In this document: positions 40,494 to 49,019 of the stretch, piece after piece
Layout: each line of letters opens with the position of its first letter
How positions within the stretch are numbered: position 1 is the stretch's first letter
Assembly: GCF_000585375.1 (NCBI RefSeq)
Contig: NZ_KK073874.1
Span: 8,591,913 to 8,655,912 of the forward strand
Source: Cryptosporangium arvum DSM 44712
GTDB lineage: Bacteria; Actinomycetota; Actinomycetes; Mycobacteriales; Cryptosporangiaceae
Direction of reading: 5' to 3'
DNA length: 64,000 nucleotides
Made by a program: the position numbers and the translations under genes
Notes under the pieces: model-generated
What the model was told of the DNA's origin: nothing
Database searches by the model: none
What the model saw: only the letters and a program-made list of their open reading frames with translations

Positions 40494-41567
40494 TCAGCCG
40501 CGGGCCCGGGTGAACCGCCCGACGAACCGGGCGAGCAGGTTGAAGAGCATGATGATCGCGATGAGCGTGACGGCCGCGCCCCACGCACGCGCGGTGCCGG
40601 GAGCGTCGGGGTTACCGGCCGCGGAGCCGAGCTGCGAGTAGATGAACGTCGGCAGCGTCGAGATCGGGTCGTTGAACGGGTCCATGTTGATCTTGGCCTG
40701 GACACCGACGAGCAGCAGCAGCGGCGCGGTCTCACCCATCGCGCGGGCGATCGCCAGCATGACGCCGGTGACGATGCCGCTGAACGCGGTCGGCAGGACG
40801 ATCTTGACGATCGTCTTCCACTTCGGAACGCCGAGTGCGTAGGACGCCTCGCGCAGCTCGTGCGGTACCAGCCGCAGGATCTCCTCCGTCGAGCGGACGA
40901 TGACCGGCAGCATCAGGATCACCAGCGAGAGCGCGCCGGCGAAACCGGACTTCTGGAAGCCGAGCGTGAGCAGCCAGAACGTGAAGATGAACAGACCCGC
41001 GACGATCGACGGGATACCGGTCATGACGTCGACGAAGAAGCTGACGGCCTTGGCGAACCGCTTCCCCTCGCCGTACTCGACCAGGTAGACCGCGGTCAGC
41101 ACACCGATCGGCACGGCGAAGACGGCCGCGATCGCGGTGACGATGAGCGTGCCGACGATCGCGTGGTACGCACCGCCGCCGAAGCTGTCCTCGGAGATCG
41201 TGAACATCGAGTGGGTCAGGAAGCCACCGTCGATGACGCCGAGACCCTGCGACAGCGTGTAGTAGATGATCGAGAACAGCGGCGCGATCGCGAGCACGAA
41301 CGCCGAGTAGACGAACGTCGTGAACAGCCGGTCGACGGCCTGCCTGCGGCCTTCGACCGCGAAGCTGGCGCTGGTGAGCAGCACGATGAACAGCAGCGCG
41401 GCGAGCACGGCGAACCGCGCCTTGTTGAAGCTGTCACCGGTCAGGCCGAAGATCAGCCCGCTGACGACGATCGAGCCGACGCCGATCGCCCAGGGCGCCC
41501 AGTTGGGGAGCTTCTGCCCGCGCAGATTGCTCGCGACGTCGGACGGGGAAGCCTGGAGAGTAGCCAT
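40494..41567 (-). CDS. pstA: Phosphate ABC transporter permease PstA
   Basis: A 357-aa membrane permease with MetI-like fold. Hydrophobic segments begin at about residue 25, and the transporter core runs from about 95 with HAIVGTLIVTAIAAVFAVPI. The EAA cytoplasmic loop contacting PstB is ELREASYALGVPKWKTIVKI. The start at 41567 immediately follows the pstC stop, so translation is coupled. An extra N-terminal hydrophobic region (two helices, about 25-75) precedes the core, as in many actinobacterial PstA proteins. Confidence 0.95.
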   Translation of the reverse strand: MATLQASPSDVASNLRGQKLPNWAPWAIGVGSIVVSGLIFGLTGDSFNKARFAVLAALLFIVLLTSASFAVEGRRQAVDRLFTTFVYSAFVLAIAPLFSIIYYTLSQGLGVIDGGFLTHSMFTISEDSFGGGAYHAIVGTLIVTAIAAVFAVPIGVLTAVYLVEYGEGKRFAKAVSFFVDVMTGIPSIVAGLFIFTFWLLTLGFQKSGFAGALSLVILMLPVIVRSTEEILRLVPHELREASYALGVPKWKTIVKIVLPTAFSGIVTGVMLAIARAMGETAPLLLLVGVQAKINMDPFNDPISTLPTFIYSQLGSAAGNPDAPGTARAWGAAVTLIAIIMLFNLLARFVGRFTRARG

Positions 41568-41568
41568 G

Positions 41569-42603
41569 TCAGGACACCTTCTTGCGGCGCACGATCAGCT
41601 GCGACAGCGAGTTGACGACGAGCGTGATGACGAACAGGCAGAGACCGGAGGCGATGAGCGCGCTGGTTCCGATCGTTCCGGCCTCGTCGTACTTGTTCGC
41701 GATGTTCGAGGCGAACGTGACGCCGCCGTTCTCGGTGATGTGGATGCTCACGTTGTAGGCGCTGGCCAGGATGATCGTGACCGCGAGCGTCTCGCCGAGC
41801 GCGCGGCCCAGGCCGAGGATCGCGGCCGAGACCATGCCGGCGCGGCCGAACGGCAGCACCGAGAGCCGGATCATCTCCCAGCGGGTCGCCCCCAGGGCCA
41901 GCGCACCCTCCACGTTGGCCGGCGGAACCTGGCGGAACACCTCACGGGTGATCGCGGCGACGATCGGCAGGATCATGACCGCGAGCACGATGCCGACGGT
42001 GAAGTCGGACCGGTTACCGGGGATGTCGTCCGGGCGGTACGCGAACAGCGGGATCCAGCCGAGGTACTTGTCGAGGAAGAGCGTCAGACCGGTCATGTTC
42101 GGCACCAGGAGGAACAGACCCCAGAGGCCGTAGACGACCGACGGCACCGCGGCGAGCAGGTCGACCAGGTAGGCCAGCCCCTGCGAGAGGCGGCGCGGCG
42201 CGTAGAACGTGATGAACAGCGCGATGCCGACCGCGACCGGGACCGCGATGATCATCGCGATCAGACCGGTGACGACGGTGTGGAACGTCAGCGCCGCGAT
42301 ACCGAAGACCGACGGGCCGCCCTGCGTGGCCGGGTCGGGGTTCCACTCCTGCGTCGTGAAGAAGTTGCCGTCGTTGTTGGTGAAGGCGTCGATCGACTTG
42401 TAGATCAGGAAGACCGCGATCGCGGCCATGATCGCGAGCAGGACGGCCCCGGCGCCCGTCGAGATGAACTTGAAGACCGCGTCGCCACCCCGGGTGGACT
42501 TCTGCCCGCTCAGGCCGGACCTGCCCGGGGTGGACGGCCGGCTCCCCGGCGGAGCGGGAGTGGTGGCAGTGGCGGTGGCTGGTTTCGTGGAGGGGTCAGC
42601 CAT
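41569..42603 (-). CDS. pstC: Phosphate ABC transporter permease PstC
   Basis: About 344 aa from ATG 42603 (MADPSTKPATATATTPAPP). The Thr/Ala/Pro-rich cytoplasmic tail of about 45 residues is followed by a first helix, AVLLAIMAAIAVFLIYKS, and the MetI-type core. EAA-loop equivalent is VEGALALGATRWEMIRLSVL. It forms the membrane channel with PstA. The long NNDGNFFTTQEWNPDP loop after helix 1 is typical of PstC. It is separated from pstS by 133 bp containing a strong stem-loop. Confidence 0.95.
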   Translation of the reverse strand: MADPSTKPATATATTPAPPGSRPSTPGRSGLSGQKSTRGGDAVFKFISTGAGAVLLAIMAAIAVFLIYKSIDAFTNNDGNFFTTQEWNPDPATQGGPSVFGIAALTFHTVVTGLIAMIIAVPVAVGIALFITFYAPRRLSQGLAYLVDLLAAVPSVVYGLWGLFLLVPNMTGLTLFLDKYLGWIPLFAYRPDDIPGNRSDFTVGIVLAVMILPIVAAITREVFRQVPPANVEGALALGATRWEMIRLSVLPFGRAGMVSAAILGLGRALGETLAVTIILASAYNVSIHITENGGVTFASNIANKYDEAGTIGTSALIASGLCLFVITLVVNSLSQLIVRRKKVS

Positions 42604-42668
42604 GACGAACTTCCTCTGACTCGTGCGGGGCACCGGAGGCCCGGGCGGGAGAAGGTCTGCACGCGCCC

Positions 42669-42704
42669 GGGCCGGGCGTGGACATTGGTGTCCTCACCCG
42701 GCCC
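42669..42704 (-). terminator. Intercistronic stem-loop between pstS and pstC
   Basis: GGGCCGGG (42669-42676) pairs with CCCGGCCC (42697-42704) and an inner GGACA/TGTCC stem extends it. It lies 33 bp past the pstS stop. Probably a partial terminator or 3' stabiliser that gives more PstS than permease, as commonly seen in pst operons; this is inference. Confidence 0.65.
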
Positions 42705-42736
42705 AGACCGACGGACTACTCGTGCGAACTAGCTGG

Positions 42737-43843
42737 TCAGGCGATGGCGGCGGCGGCAGCCTGCGCCTTGGTCAGCAGCTCGGCCGGCAGCTTCGAGTAA
42801 CCGGCGTCGGCGGCAGCGGTCTGACCGGCGTCGCTGAGCACGTAGCCCAGGAAGCCCTTGGTCAGCGCGACCTGGTCCGAAGTGAGGCCCTTCTCGCAGG
42901 TGATCTCGTAGGTCACCAGCACGGCCGGGTAAGCACCGGCCTCCTTGAGGCCGTAGTTCAGCTTCAGCTTCAGGTTGTTGCCGTCGAAGTCCTGCTCGGC
43001 CGCGGCGATGGCCTTGCCGACGGTGTCGTCGGAGATCTCGACCGCGCCGTTGCCGGTGTCGATCCCGGCCGACTTCAGGTTGTTCTTCTTGGCGTCGGGG
43101 GCGTCGACGTAGGCGATCGAGCCGTCCTTGCCGGTCACGGCCGAGACGACGCCGGCCGAGTCGGGCGCACCGGTGCCGGTCTTGCCCTTCCAGCCCTTAC
43201 CGGTGCCGAGCTTCCAGGTCTCCGGCGTCTGCGCGTCGAGGAACTTGGTGAAGTTGTCGGTGGTGCCCGAGTCCTTCGACCGGAAGACGACGGAGATCGC
43301 GGTCGCCGGCAGCGTCGCGCCCGAGTTGGTCTTGGCGATCGCCGGGTCGTTCCACTTGGTGATCTGACCCTGGAAGATCTTCGAGATCGTGCTCGGGTCG
43401 AGCGCCAACTTGTCGACACCGTTCACGTTGAACACGATGGCGACGGCAGTGGCGATGCCCGGGATGTTGATGGCCTTGCCGGTCTTGCAGCGGGTGTCGC
43501 CCGCGGTCTGCTCGTCGTCCTTGAGCGACGAGTCCGACCCGGCGAACGCGACCTTGCCCGAGTTGAAGTCGGTGACACCGGCGCCCGACCCGGTGGCGGC
43601 GTAGTTGATCTGCGCGCCGCAGTCCTTGGCGTACGCCGTCGTCCAGGCGTTCATGGCCGTCTTCTGGGCCGAAGACCCGGAGGCCGAGATCTGACCCTCG
43701 GCGCAGTTCGGGTTCTTGCTGCTGCCCCCGCTGGAGTCGGAGCTCGCCGAGTCGACGTTGTCCGATCCACAAGCGGAAACAGCGAGCAGGCTGGCCAGCG
43801 CGATCCCGGCGAAGGCGCCAGTGCGGTACAGCTTCACGTTCAA
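42737..43843 (-). CDS. pstS: Phosphate-binding lipoprotein PstS
   Basis: A 368-aa solute-binding lipoprotein. The signal peptide ends in the lipobox LAVSAC at about residue 25, followed by a Ser/Asp/Gly linker. The phosphate-binding domain shows ASGSSAQKTAMNAW (phosphate loop) and FAGSDSSLKDDE, with FRSKDSGTTDNFTKFL later, as in PstS/SphX proteins. It is anchored outside the membrane and delivers phosphate to PstC/PstA. It is the first gene of the pst operon, preceded by a PHO-box-type repeat at 43937-43958. Confidence 0.96.
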   Translation of the reverse strand: MNVKLYRTGAFAGIALASLLAVSACGSDNVDSASSDSSGGSSKNPNCAEGQISASGSSAQKTAMNAWTTAYAKDCGAQINYAATGSGAGVTDFNSGKVAFAGSDSSLKDDEQTAGDTRCKTGKAINIPGIATAVAIVFNVNGVDKLALDPSTISKIFQGQITKWNDPAIAKTNSGATLPATAISVVFRSKDSGTTDNFTKFLDAQTPETWKLGTGKGWKGKTGTGAPDSAGVVSAVTGKDGSIAYVDAPDAKKNNLKSAGIDTGNGAVEISDDTVGKAIAAAEQDFDGNNLKLKLNYGLKEAGAYPAVLVTYEITCEKGLTSDQVALTKGFLGYVLSDAGQTAAADAGYSKLPAELLTKAQAAAAAIA

Positions 43844-43936
43844 GTCCCTCCGAGGGGTACAGACCCAGACCTCTGGGGCCGGCTACCTCGCCGGTCGTTC
43901 GGAACGCTAGGTAGCGAAAGTGACGCGCTCCCCGGG

Positions 43937-43958
43937 GCCAAATGAACGGACGGTGAAC
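43937..43958 (-). promoter_or_regulatory. PHO box (RegX3/PhoP direct repeat) upstream of pstS
   Basis: Read on the minus strand, GTTCACCGTCC is followed immediately by GTTCATTTGGC: two adjacent 11-bp direct repeats, matching the Streptomyces PHO-box form (GTTCACC/GTTCATT, 11-bp period). A third half-site GTTCACCCAAT lies further upstream (44003-44013). The position 94-115 bp before the pstS start fits an activator site. It supports control by the SenX3-RegX3 pair encoded at 15943-18020. Confidence 0.85.
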
Positions 43959-44052
43959 ACCGCAAGTTGCCGGATAAACCGTCTCTGCACAGGTGGGTGG
44001 CCATTGGGTGAACGAGATCACGCCCCGCGATCACGATCCCGCATCAGCCGGA

Positions 44053-44083
44053 CTTTAGTGACACTCTGTAACTTGCACTAAAG
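44053..44083. promoter_or_regulatory. 8-bp perfect dyad between the pilus operon and pstS
   Basis: CTTTAGTG (44053-44060) and CACTAAAG (44076-44083) are perfect inverted repeats 15 bp apart, in a locally AT-rich patch 5 bp beyond the prepilin peptidase stop. Half-site centres are 23 bp apart. It could be an operator for pstS or a weak terminator of the pilus operon. Confidence 0.5.
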
Positions 44084-44088
44084 GGCGC

Positions 44089-44691
44089 TCAACCGCCCAA
44101 AAGGGCTAGTGTCGTCACCGCTCCGACGAGCATCGCCGGTCCGTGCGGCAGCTGTCCGCGGCGCCCGATCCGCTTGGTGACGAGCAGCACAATCGTCAGC
44201 AGGCCGTGCAGCAGGAAGCCCGAAGCCACCCCCAGCAGCGCCACGACGCCGCCCCACCAGCCGAGCGCGAGCCCGAGGGGGAACGCGAGCTTCACGTCAC
44301 CGAGCCCCATTCCGGCCGGCATCACGAACGCCAGCACGAGGTACCAGGCGGCGGCCGCGAGACCGCAGAGCACCGCGCGACCGAGCCGGGCCGGCTCCCC
44401 CTCGGCCGCGAGCAGCACGAACACCCCCGCGGCCGCGGCACCGGTCCACGGGTTCGGCAACCGCTGCACCGCAACGTCGACGAAGGCCAGCACGACGCCG
44501 CACAACACCAGCCAGGACGCGGCGAGCTGCACCCAGATCGAGGCCCGTGCGAGCCCCCAGGCGACGAGCACCAGCCCGAGCGCCGCCGCCACCTCGACCA
44601 CGCCGAACCGGGGCCGCACCGCGTAGCGGGCGATCCCCGCCCGGAGCAGCGGACCGCACCCGAGCCCGACGACGGCGGCGACGATCACCAC
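44089..44691 (-). CDS. tadV: Prepilin peptidase (A24 family, TadV/CpaA-like)
   Basis: A 200-aa polytopic membrane aspartic protease. The two catalytic Asp residues lie in LAFVDVAVQRLPN and MGLGDVKLAFPLG (the conserved GxGDVK). There are six to seven hydrophobic segments, and it lacks the N-terminal methyltransferase Cys domain of PilD, like other TadV/CpaA forms. It cleaves the Flp prepilins encoded at the start of this operon. The start overlaps the tadC stop by 7 bp. Confidence 0.9.
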   Translation of the reverse strand: MVIVAAVVGLGCGPLLRAGIARYAVRPRFGVVEVAAALGLVLVAWGLARASIWVQLAASWLVLCGVVLAFVDVAVQRLPNPWTGAAAAGVFVLLAAEGEPARLGRAVLCGLAAAAWYLVLAFVMPAGMGLGDVKLAFPLGLALGWWGGVVALLGVASGFLLHGLLTIVLLVTKRIGRRGQLPHGPAMLVGAVTTLALLGG

Positions 44692-45599
44692 TGAATGTTG
44701 GCGATCCTCACCACTGCCGGCCCCATGACGACCATGAACAGGGCCGGGAACAGGCAGAAGATCACCGGGAGCAGGATCTTGACCGGCACCTTCTGGGCTG
44801 CTTCCTCCGCCCGCTGACGTCGCTGCAAGCGCATCTCGTGCGCCTGTTCACGCAGCACCCCGGCGATCGGGATACCCCGGTCGGTGGCCTGCACGACCGC
44901 GCGGACGAACGTGTGGATCTCCACCACCGTCGTGCGTGCCGCCATCGCGCGGAGCGCCTCCGACCGCGAGCGCCCCAGCTGCAGCTCCTGCAGCACGCGC
45001 ACGATCTCGCGGACGAACGGCCCCCGCCCGTTCGCGGCGACCTGGGCCAGCGCGGCGTCGAACCCGAGGCCGGCCTCGACGCTGATCACCATCGTGTCGA
45101 GCACGTCGGTGAGCGTGTTCTGCAGGTTCGCCTGGTGCTTCGTCCCGGCGTTGTAAACGAGCAGATTCGGCAGCAGGAAACCGCCGATCGGGCCGAGGAT
45201 CAACCCGAGGACCGCCCCGCTGCCGCCGCCGAACGCGTTGCCGAAGAACGGCCCCAGGAACAGCCCGACGATCGCCACGGCGCCCTTCGCCGCGATCACC
45301 CGGTCCATCGGCCAGTCCAGCGGGTTACCGGCGTACGAGAGCTGCTTGCTCAGCCTGGCCTCGGAGTTCGGCAGCATGAGGGCCTTGCCGAGGATGCCGC
45401 ACTGCCGGCGCGCGACGATCCGGATCCGTTCGGCCAGCGACCGCTGCGCGACCGGCACCGCACCGCGGCGCACCATCTCGAACGCCTCGAGCGAGCGGAG
45501 CAGCTTCTCGCCCGGCCGCAGCGTGACGGTCAACGACCAGGCCATTACCATCACCGCGGCCATCACCGCGGCGAGCGAAACCAGCAGGACGAAGGTCAC
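44685..45599 (-). CDS. tadC: Tad pilus assembly protein TadC (type II secretion F family)
   Basis: About 304 aa from GTG 45599, immediately after the tadB stop. The GspF-type domain has hydrophobic pairs at both ends and the cytoplasmic helical part with LGFDAALAQVAANGRG and VREIVRVLQELQLGRSR. The REQAHEMRLQRRQRAEEAAQ segment near the end precedes the last helices, as in TadC. It forms, with TadB, the inner-membrane platform on which the TadA ATPase works. Confidence 0.92.
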   Translation of the reverse strand: MTFVLLVSLAAVMAAVMVMAWSLTVTLRPGEKLLRSLEAFEMVRRGAVPVAQRSLAERIRIVARRQCGILGKALMLPNSEARLSKQLSYAGNPLDWPMDRVIAAKGAVAIVGLFLGPFFGNAFGGGSGAVLGLILGPIGGFLLPNLLVYNAGTKHQANLQNTLTDVLDTMVISVEAGLGFDAALAQVAANGRGPFVREIVRVLQELQLGRSRSEALRAMAARTTVVEIHTFVRAVVQATDRGIPIAGVLREQAHEMRLQRRQRAEEAAQKVPVKILLPVIFCLFPALFMVVMGPAVVRIANIQW

Positions 45600-45601
45600 C
45601 G

Positions 45602-47524
45602 CTACACCTCCACCTTGACCAGCTTCCGGATCCACGCCGCTCCGACGACCATGAGCAGGGCCGCGGACGCCAGGATGATGATTCCGACCGTCGTCGTGTA
45701 GAGCGGTCGCACGTATTCACGGCGGATGAGGAACAGGAATCCGCCGACACCGATCGGCAGGGCGAGCAGGAGGTTGCCGGACAGCCGTCCCTCGGCCGAG
45801 AGCGCCCTGACGTGCCGTTCGAGGCGGCCGCGCTCACGCATCGTCTCCACCGTCGTCTCCACGACCTCCGCCAGCGAACCGCCGACGTCGCTCTGGATCC
45901 GCAGCGCCATGACCAGCCAGGTGATGTCCCGGCTGTTGTTCCGCTCGGCGACCCGTTCCAGAGCTTCCTCGAGGTCGCCGCCGAGCCGGATCTCGGCCAG
46001 CGCACGCCGGAACTCCGCCGCCACCGGGCCGTCGCCCTCCGTGGCCACCGAGTCGATCGCCTGGTGCAGCGAGAAGCCCGAGCGCAGCGAACCGACGACG
46101 ATGCGCAGCGAGTCCGGGAGCTGTTCGGCGAACGCGCGAGCACGCCGGGCCGCGCGGAACCGCAGCCAGGTGCGGGTGCCGAGCACCCCACCGACGAGGC
46201 CGAGCAGGAGGCCGGGGAGCAGCCCGAACATCAGCGCCAGCACGACGACCAGCCCGACGCAGATCGCGATCCGGAGCGCGACCCACTGGTCCGGCGTCAT
46301 CGAGCTGCCCGCACGCTCGAGCGAGAGCTCGATCTTCGCCCGCCGCGCCGGGTTGGTGAGCACCTTGCTGACGGCGTCCGCCGCCTGGCCCGAGAGCGTC
46401 ACGACCGAGAAGCGCGACCGGCGTTTGCCGCCACGTGGGTGTTCTAGGATCCGCTGGAGCCGGGCCATCGCACGGCGGCCCTCGTTGCCGGCCAGCGCGG
46501 GCGCGAGCACCCGGACCGCGAACCAGACCAGGAGCGCGCTCACCGCGGTCAGACCGACGAGCAGGCTCCAGATCGACCCGCCGGTCGCCGACGCCGGGAC
46601 CGGGGCGGCGCCGATCGCGTCCGGGTCGACCGCGAACTTCACCGGCGTGGCCTTGGTCGTGAGGTTTCCCCCGGTGACGCTCAGCTCGGCGGTGCGCCCG
46701 GACAACGTGTACGGCACGGCCGCACGCACCAGCACGGCGGCGGCGAGCTCAGCCGAGGCCCGGTCGAGCGCACCCCGGACGCCGCTCGCCGATCCGGACG
46801 TCCGGATCGAACCGCCGGTGGCGGCGACGAGCGTGGTCACCGACTCCGGCGGCGTCCCGACCGTCACCGCGTCGAGCGGCCGCCCACCGGCCGCCATCCG
46901 GGCGCCGATGGTGCCCGCGGTCGCGACCTCCGGGGCGTCGCCGCTGGTCACGACCAGGATGCGGCGGTCGCGGTACTGCTCGGCGCCGGGCGCGCCGACG
47001 AGCATCGCGTCGGCTTGGGCCACCGCCCCGGGCAGGTCGCCGGACGTGGCCCCGGCGCTGCGGGCCAGCGCGGCCAGGAAGTCGTTCCGGTCGGTGGTCG
47101 GCGCGATCAGGTTCACCGGGCGCTCGCCGATCGCCACCAGCCCGATCGCGACGCCGTCGGGCGCGTTCACCGCGTACCGGGCGATCGCCGCGCGCAACGT
47201 GTCGACGTCGGCGCCGGCGCGCAGCACCACCACGACGGCGCGGTTGGGGTCGGCGGACGACTCCGGGAGCTCGCCCGTCGTCGCGGCGAGCCCACCCTCG
47301 TCCTTCGCGGTCACGACCGGGTCGGAGAGGTCCGGCGTGGTCGCGAAACCGTCGGGGTGGAGCACGAACTCCACCTCGCCCGGCAGCGTCCGGAACCCGC
47401 TGACCTGCAGGGCGGGGCCACCGACGCGGATGGGCTCCAGCGGCTGCGGTGACGGAGCGGCGACGGCCGGCGTGGCGGCACCGAGCAGAGCGATCACCGC
47501 GGTGGTCGCCAGCCACCGTTTCAC
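45602..47524 (-). CDS. tadB: TadB platform protein fused to a signal peptide and exported VWA-like domain
   Basis: A 640-aa fusion. Residues 1-23 are a signal peptide (AVIALLGAATPAVAA). About 25-300 form an exported domain with an alternating strand/helix pattern like von Willebrand factor A (AVVVVLRAGADVDTLRAAIA, RRILVVTSGDAPEVATA), though a complete MIDAS DxSxS is not seen. A membrane helix follows at about 315-340 (SLLVGLTAVSALLVWFAVR). The C-terminal half is a normal TadB/GspF domain (AEQLPDSLRIVVGSLRSGFS, EIRLGGDLEEALERVAERNN). The ATG overlaps the tadA stop. The exported part could sense or contact the growing pilus; inference. Confidence 0.88.
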   Translation of the reverse strand: MKRWLATTAVIALLGAATPAVAAPSPQPLEPIRVGGPALQVSGFRTLPGEVEFVLHPDGFATTPDLSDPVVTAKDEGGLAATTGELPESSADPNRAVVVVLRAGADVDTLRAAIARYAVNAPDGVAIGLVAIGERPVNLIAPTTDRNDFLAALARSAGATSGDLPGAVAQADAMLVGAPGAEQYRDRRILVVTSGDAPEVATAGTIGARMAAGGRPLDAVTVGTPPESVTTLVAATGGSIRTSGSASGVRGALDRASAELAAAVLVRAAVPYTLSGRTAELSVTGGNLTTKATPVKFAVDPDAIGAAPVPASATGGSIWSLLVGLTAVSALLVWFAVRVLAPALAGNEGRRAMARLQRILEHPRGGKRRSRFSVVTLSGQAADAVSKVLTNPARRAKIELSLERAGSSMTPDQWVALRIAICVGLVVVLALMFGLLPGLLLGLVGGVLGTRTWLRFRAARRARAFAEQLPDSLRIVVGSLRSGFSLHQAIDSVATEGDGPVAAEFRRALAEIRLGGDLEEALERVAERNNSRDITWLVMALRIQSDVGGSLAEVVETTVETMRERGRLERHVRALSAEGRLSGNLLLALPIGVGGFLFLIRREYVRPLYTTTVGIIILASAALLMVVGAAWIRKLVKVEV

Positions 47525-49017
47525 CGGCCGCGCCCCGGTGTCGCGAACAGGTCCGGTGGGAGCTTCACGCCGTGGGCGGCGAGCTCGTCCATGAACCCCG
47601 GGCGCAGACCGGTGGACTGCAGCGTGCCGAGGAACTTGCCCTTCCCGTCCGTGCCGGCGTTGTAGTCGAACAGGAACAGGTCCTGCATCGTGACGACCTC
47701 GCCCTCCATGCCCGCCACCTCGGTGATGTGGGTGACCTTGCGGCTCCCGTCACGCAGGCGGCTGACCTGGATGATCAGGTGCACGGCCGAGACGACCTGG
47801 TCGCGGATGGCCCGCATCGGCAGGTCCATGCCGGCCATCAGCACCATCGTCTCCAGGCGCGCGAGCGCGTCCCGGGGCGTGTTCGAGTGCAGCGTGGTCA
47901 GCGAACCGTCGTGGCCGGTGTTCATCGCCTGCAGCATGTCCAGCGCGGCGCCGTCACGGACCTCACCGACGATGATGCGGTCCGGGCGCATCCGCAGCGC
48001 GTTCTTCACCAGGTCGCGGGCCGAGACCGTGCCGCGTCCCTCCACGTTGGCCGGCCGGGACTCCAGGCGCACGACGTGGTCCTGGTTGAGCTGGAGCTCG
48101 GCGGCGTCCTCGACCGTGACGATTCGTTCGTCGTGCGGCACGAAACTCGAGAGCACGTTGAGCATCGTCGTCTTACCGGAGCCGGTACCGCCGCTGACCA
48201 CGATGTTCAGCCGGCCGCGCACGCAGGCCGAGAGCAGGTCGGCGGTCTGGCGGGTGAGCGTCCCGAAGTCGATGAGCGAGTCGATCGTCAGCCGGTCGAC
48301 GGCGAACTTCCGGATCGTCAGCGTGGAGCCGTCCAACGCGATCGGCGGGACGATCGCGTTGACGCGGCTGCCGTCGGGGAGACGGGCGTCCACCATCGGG
48401 CTGGACTCGTCCACCCGGCGGCCGACGCGCGACACGATCCGGTCGATGACCCGGCGCAGGTGCGCCTCGTCGCTGAACTCCGCGTCGGTGATCTCCAACC
48501 GCCCGCGGCGCTCGACGTAGACCTTGTGCGGCCCGTTGACCATCACCTCGCTGACGCTCGGATCACGCAGCAGCGGCTCGATCGGACCGTGCCCGAGCAC
48601 CTCGTCGGTGACCTCTCGGATGATCCGGGCCCGGTCGATGCCGGTCAGCGGCGTCTCTTCGCGCGCGAGCAGGTCGCTGACCGTGTCCCGGACGCGCAGG
48701 TCGAGATCCTCGGCGCCGTGCTCGTAGAGCTTCGGGCCGAGCATCTCGGCGAGCGTCCGCTGGACCCGGTGCCGCACCTCGGTGATCGGGTCGATCATCT
48801 GCCGCCCGGCCTCGCGGTAGCGCGAGGCCGCGTCGAGCCGGTTCCCGTCGGCCGACGTCGTGCGCCTGCTCTTCGCGGCGAGCCGGCGGCTCTCGATCGG
48901 CAGCATCGCCGGTTCCGCCGAGAGCGACGGCGGGGGCGGCGGCTCGACCTCGACTTCGTCCAGGTCGGCCTCGGCCTGTTTCTGCTGCTTGGCGAGGAGA
49001 CGATCGGCGAGGCCCAT
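47521..49017 (-). CDS. tadA: Tad pilus secretion ATPase TadA/CpaF
   Basis: A 498-aa hexameric ATPase that powers Flp pilus assembly. The Walker A is GGTGSGKTTMLNVL, the Asp box is around IVTVEDAAELQL, Walker B IIVGEVRDGAALDML, and the His box GHDGSLTTLHSNTPRDAL. The N-terminal domain contains PLLRDPSVSEVMVNGP, characteristic of CpaF. The first about 70 residues form a charged, Pro-containing linker. The start lies 2 bp after tadZ. Confidence 0.96.
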   Translation of the reverse strand: MGLADRLLAKQQKQAEADLDEVEVEPPPPPSLSAEPAMLPIESRRLAAKSRRTTSADGNRLDAASRYREAGRQMIDPITEVRHRVQRTLAEMLGPKLYEHGAEDLDLRVRDTVSDLLAREETPLTGIDRARIIREVTDEVLGHGPIEPLLRDPSVSEVMVNGPHKVYVERRGRLEITDAEFSDEAHLRRVIDRIVSRVGRRVDESSPMVDARLPDGSRVNAIVPPIALDGSTLTIRKFAVDRLTIDSLIDFGTLTRQTADLLSACVRGRLNIVVSGGTGSGKTTMLNVLSSFVPHDERIVTVEDAAELQLNQDHVVRLESRPANVEGRGTVSARDLVKNALRMRPDRIIVGEVRDGAALDMLQAMNTGHDGSLTTLHSNTPRDALARLETMVLMAGMDLPMRAIRDQVVSAVHLIIQVSRLRDGSRKVTHITEVAGMEGEVVTMQDLFLFDYNAGTDGKGKFLGTLQSTGLRPGFMDELAAHGVKLPPDLFATPGRGR

Positions 49018-49019
49018 GG

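Noticed and set aside
39072-41615. Long + strand frame opposite phoU, pstB and pstA
   Set aside because: The minus strand encodes textbook PhoU/PstB/PstA; the + frame has no recognisable domain and His/Arg/Asp-rich shadow composition.
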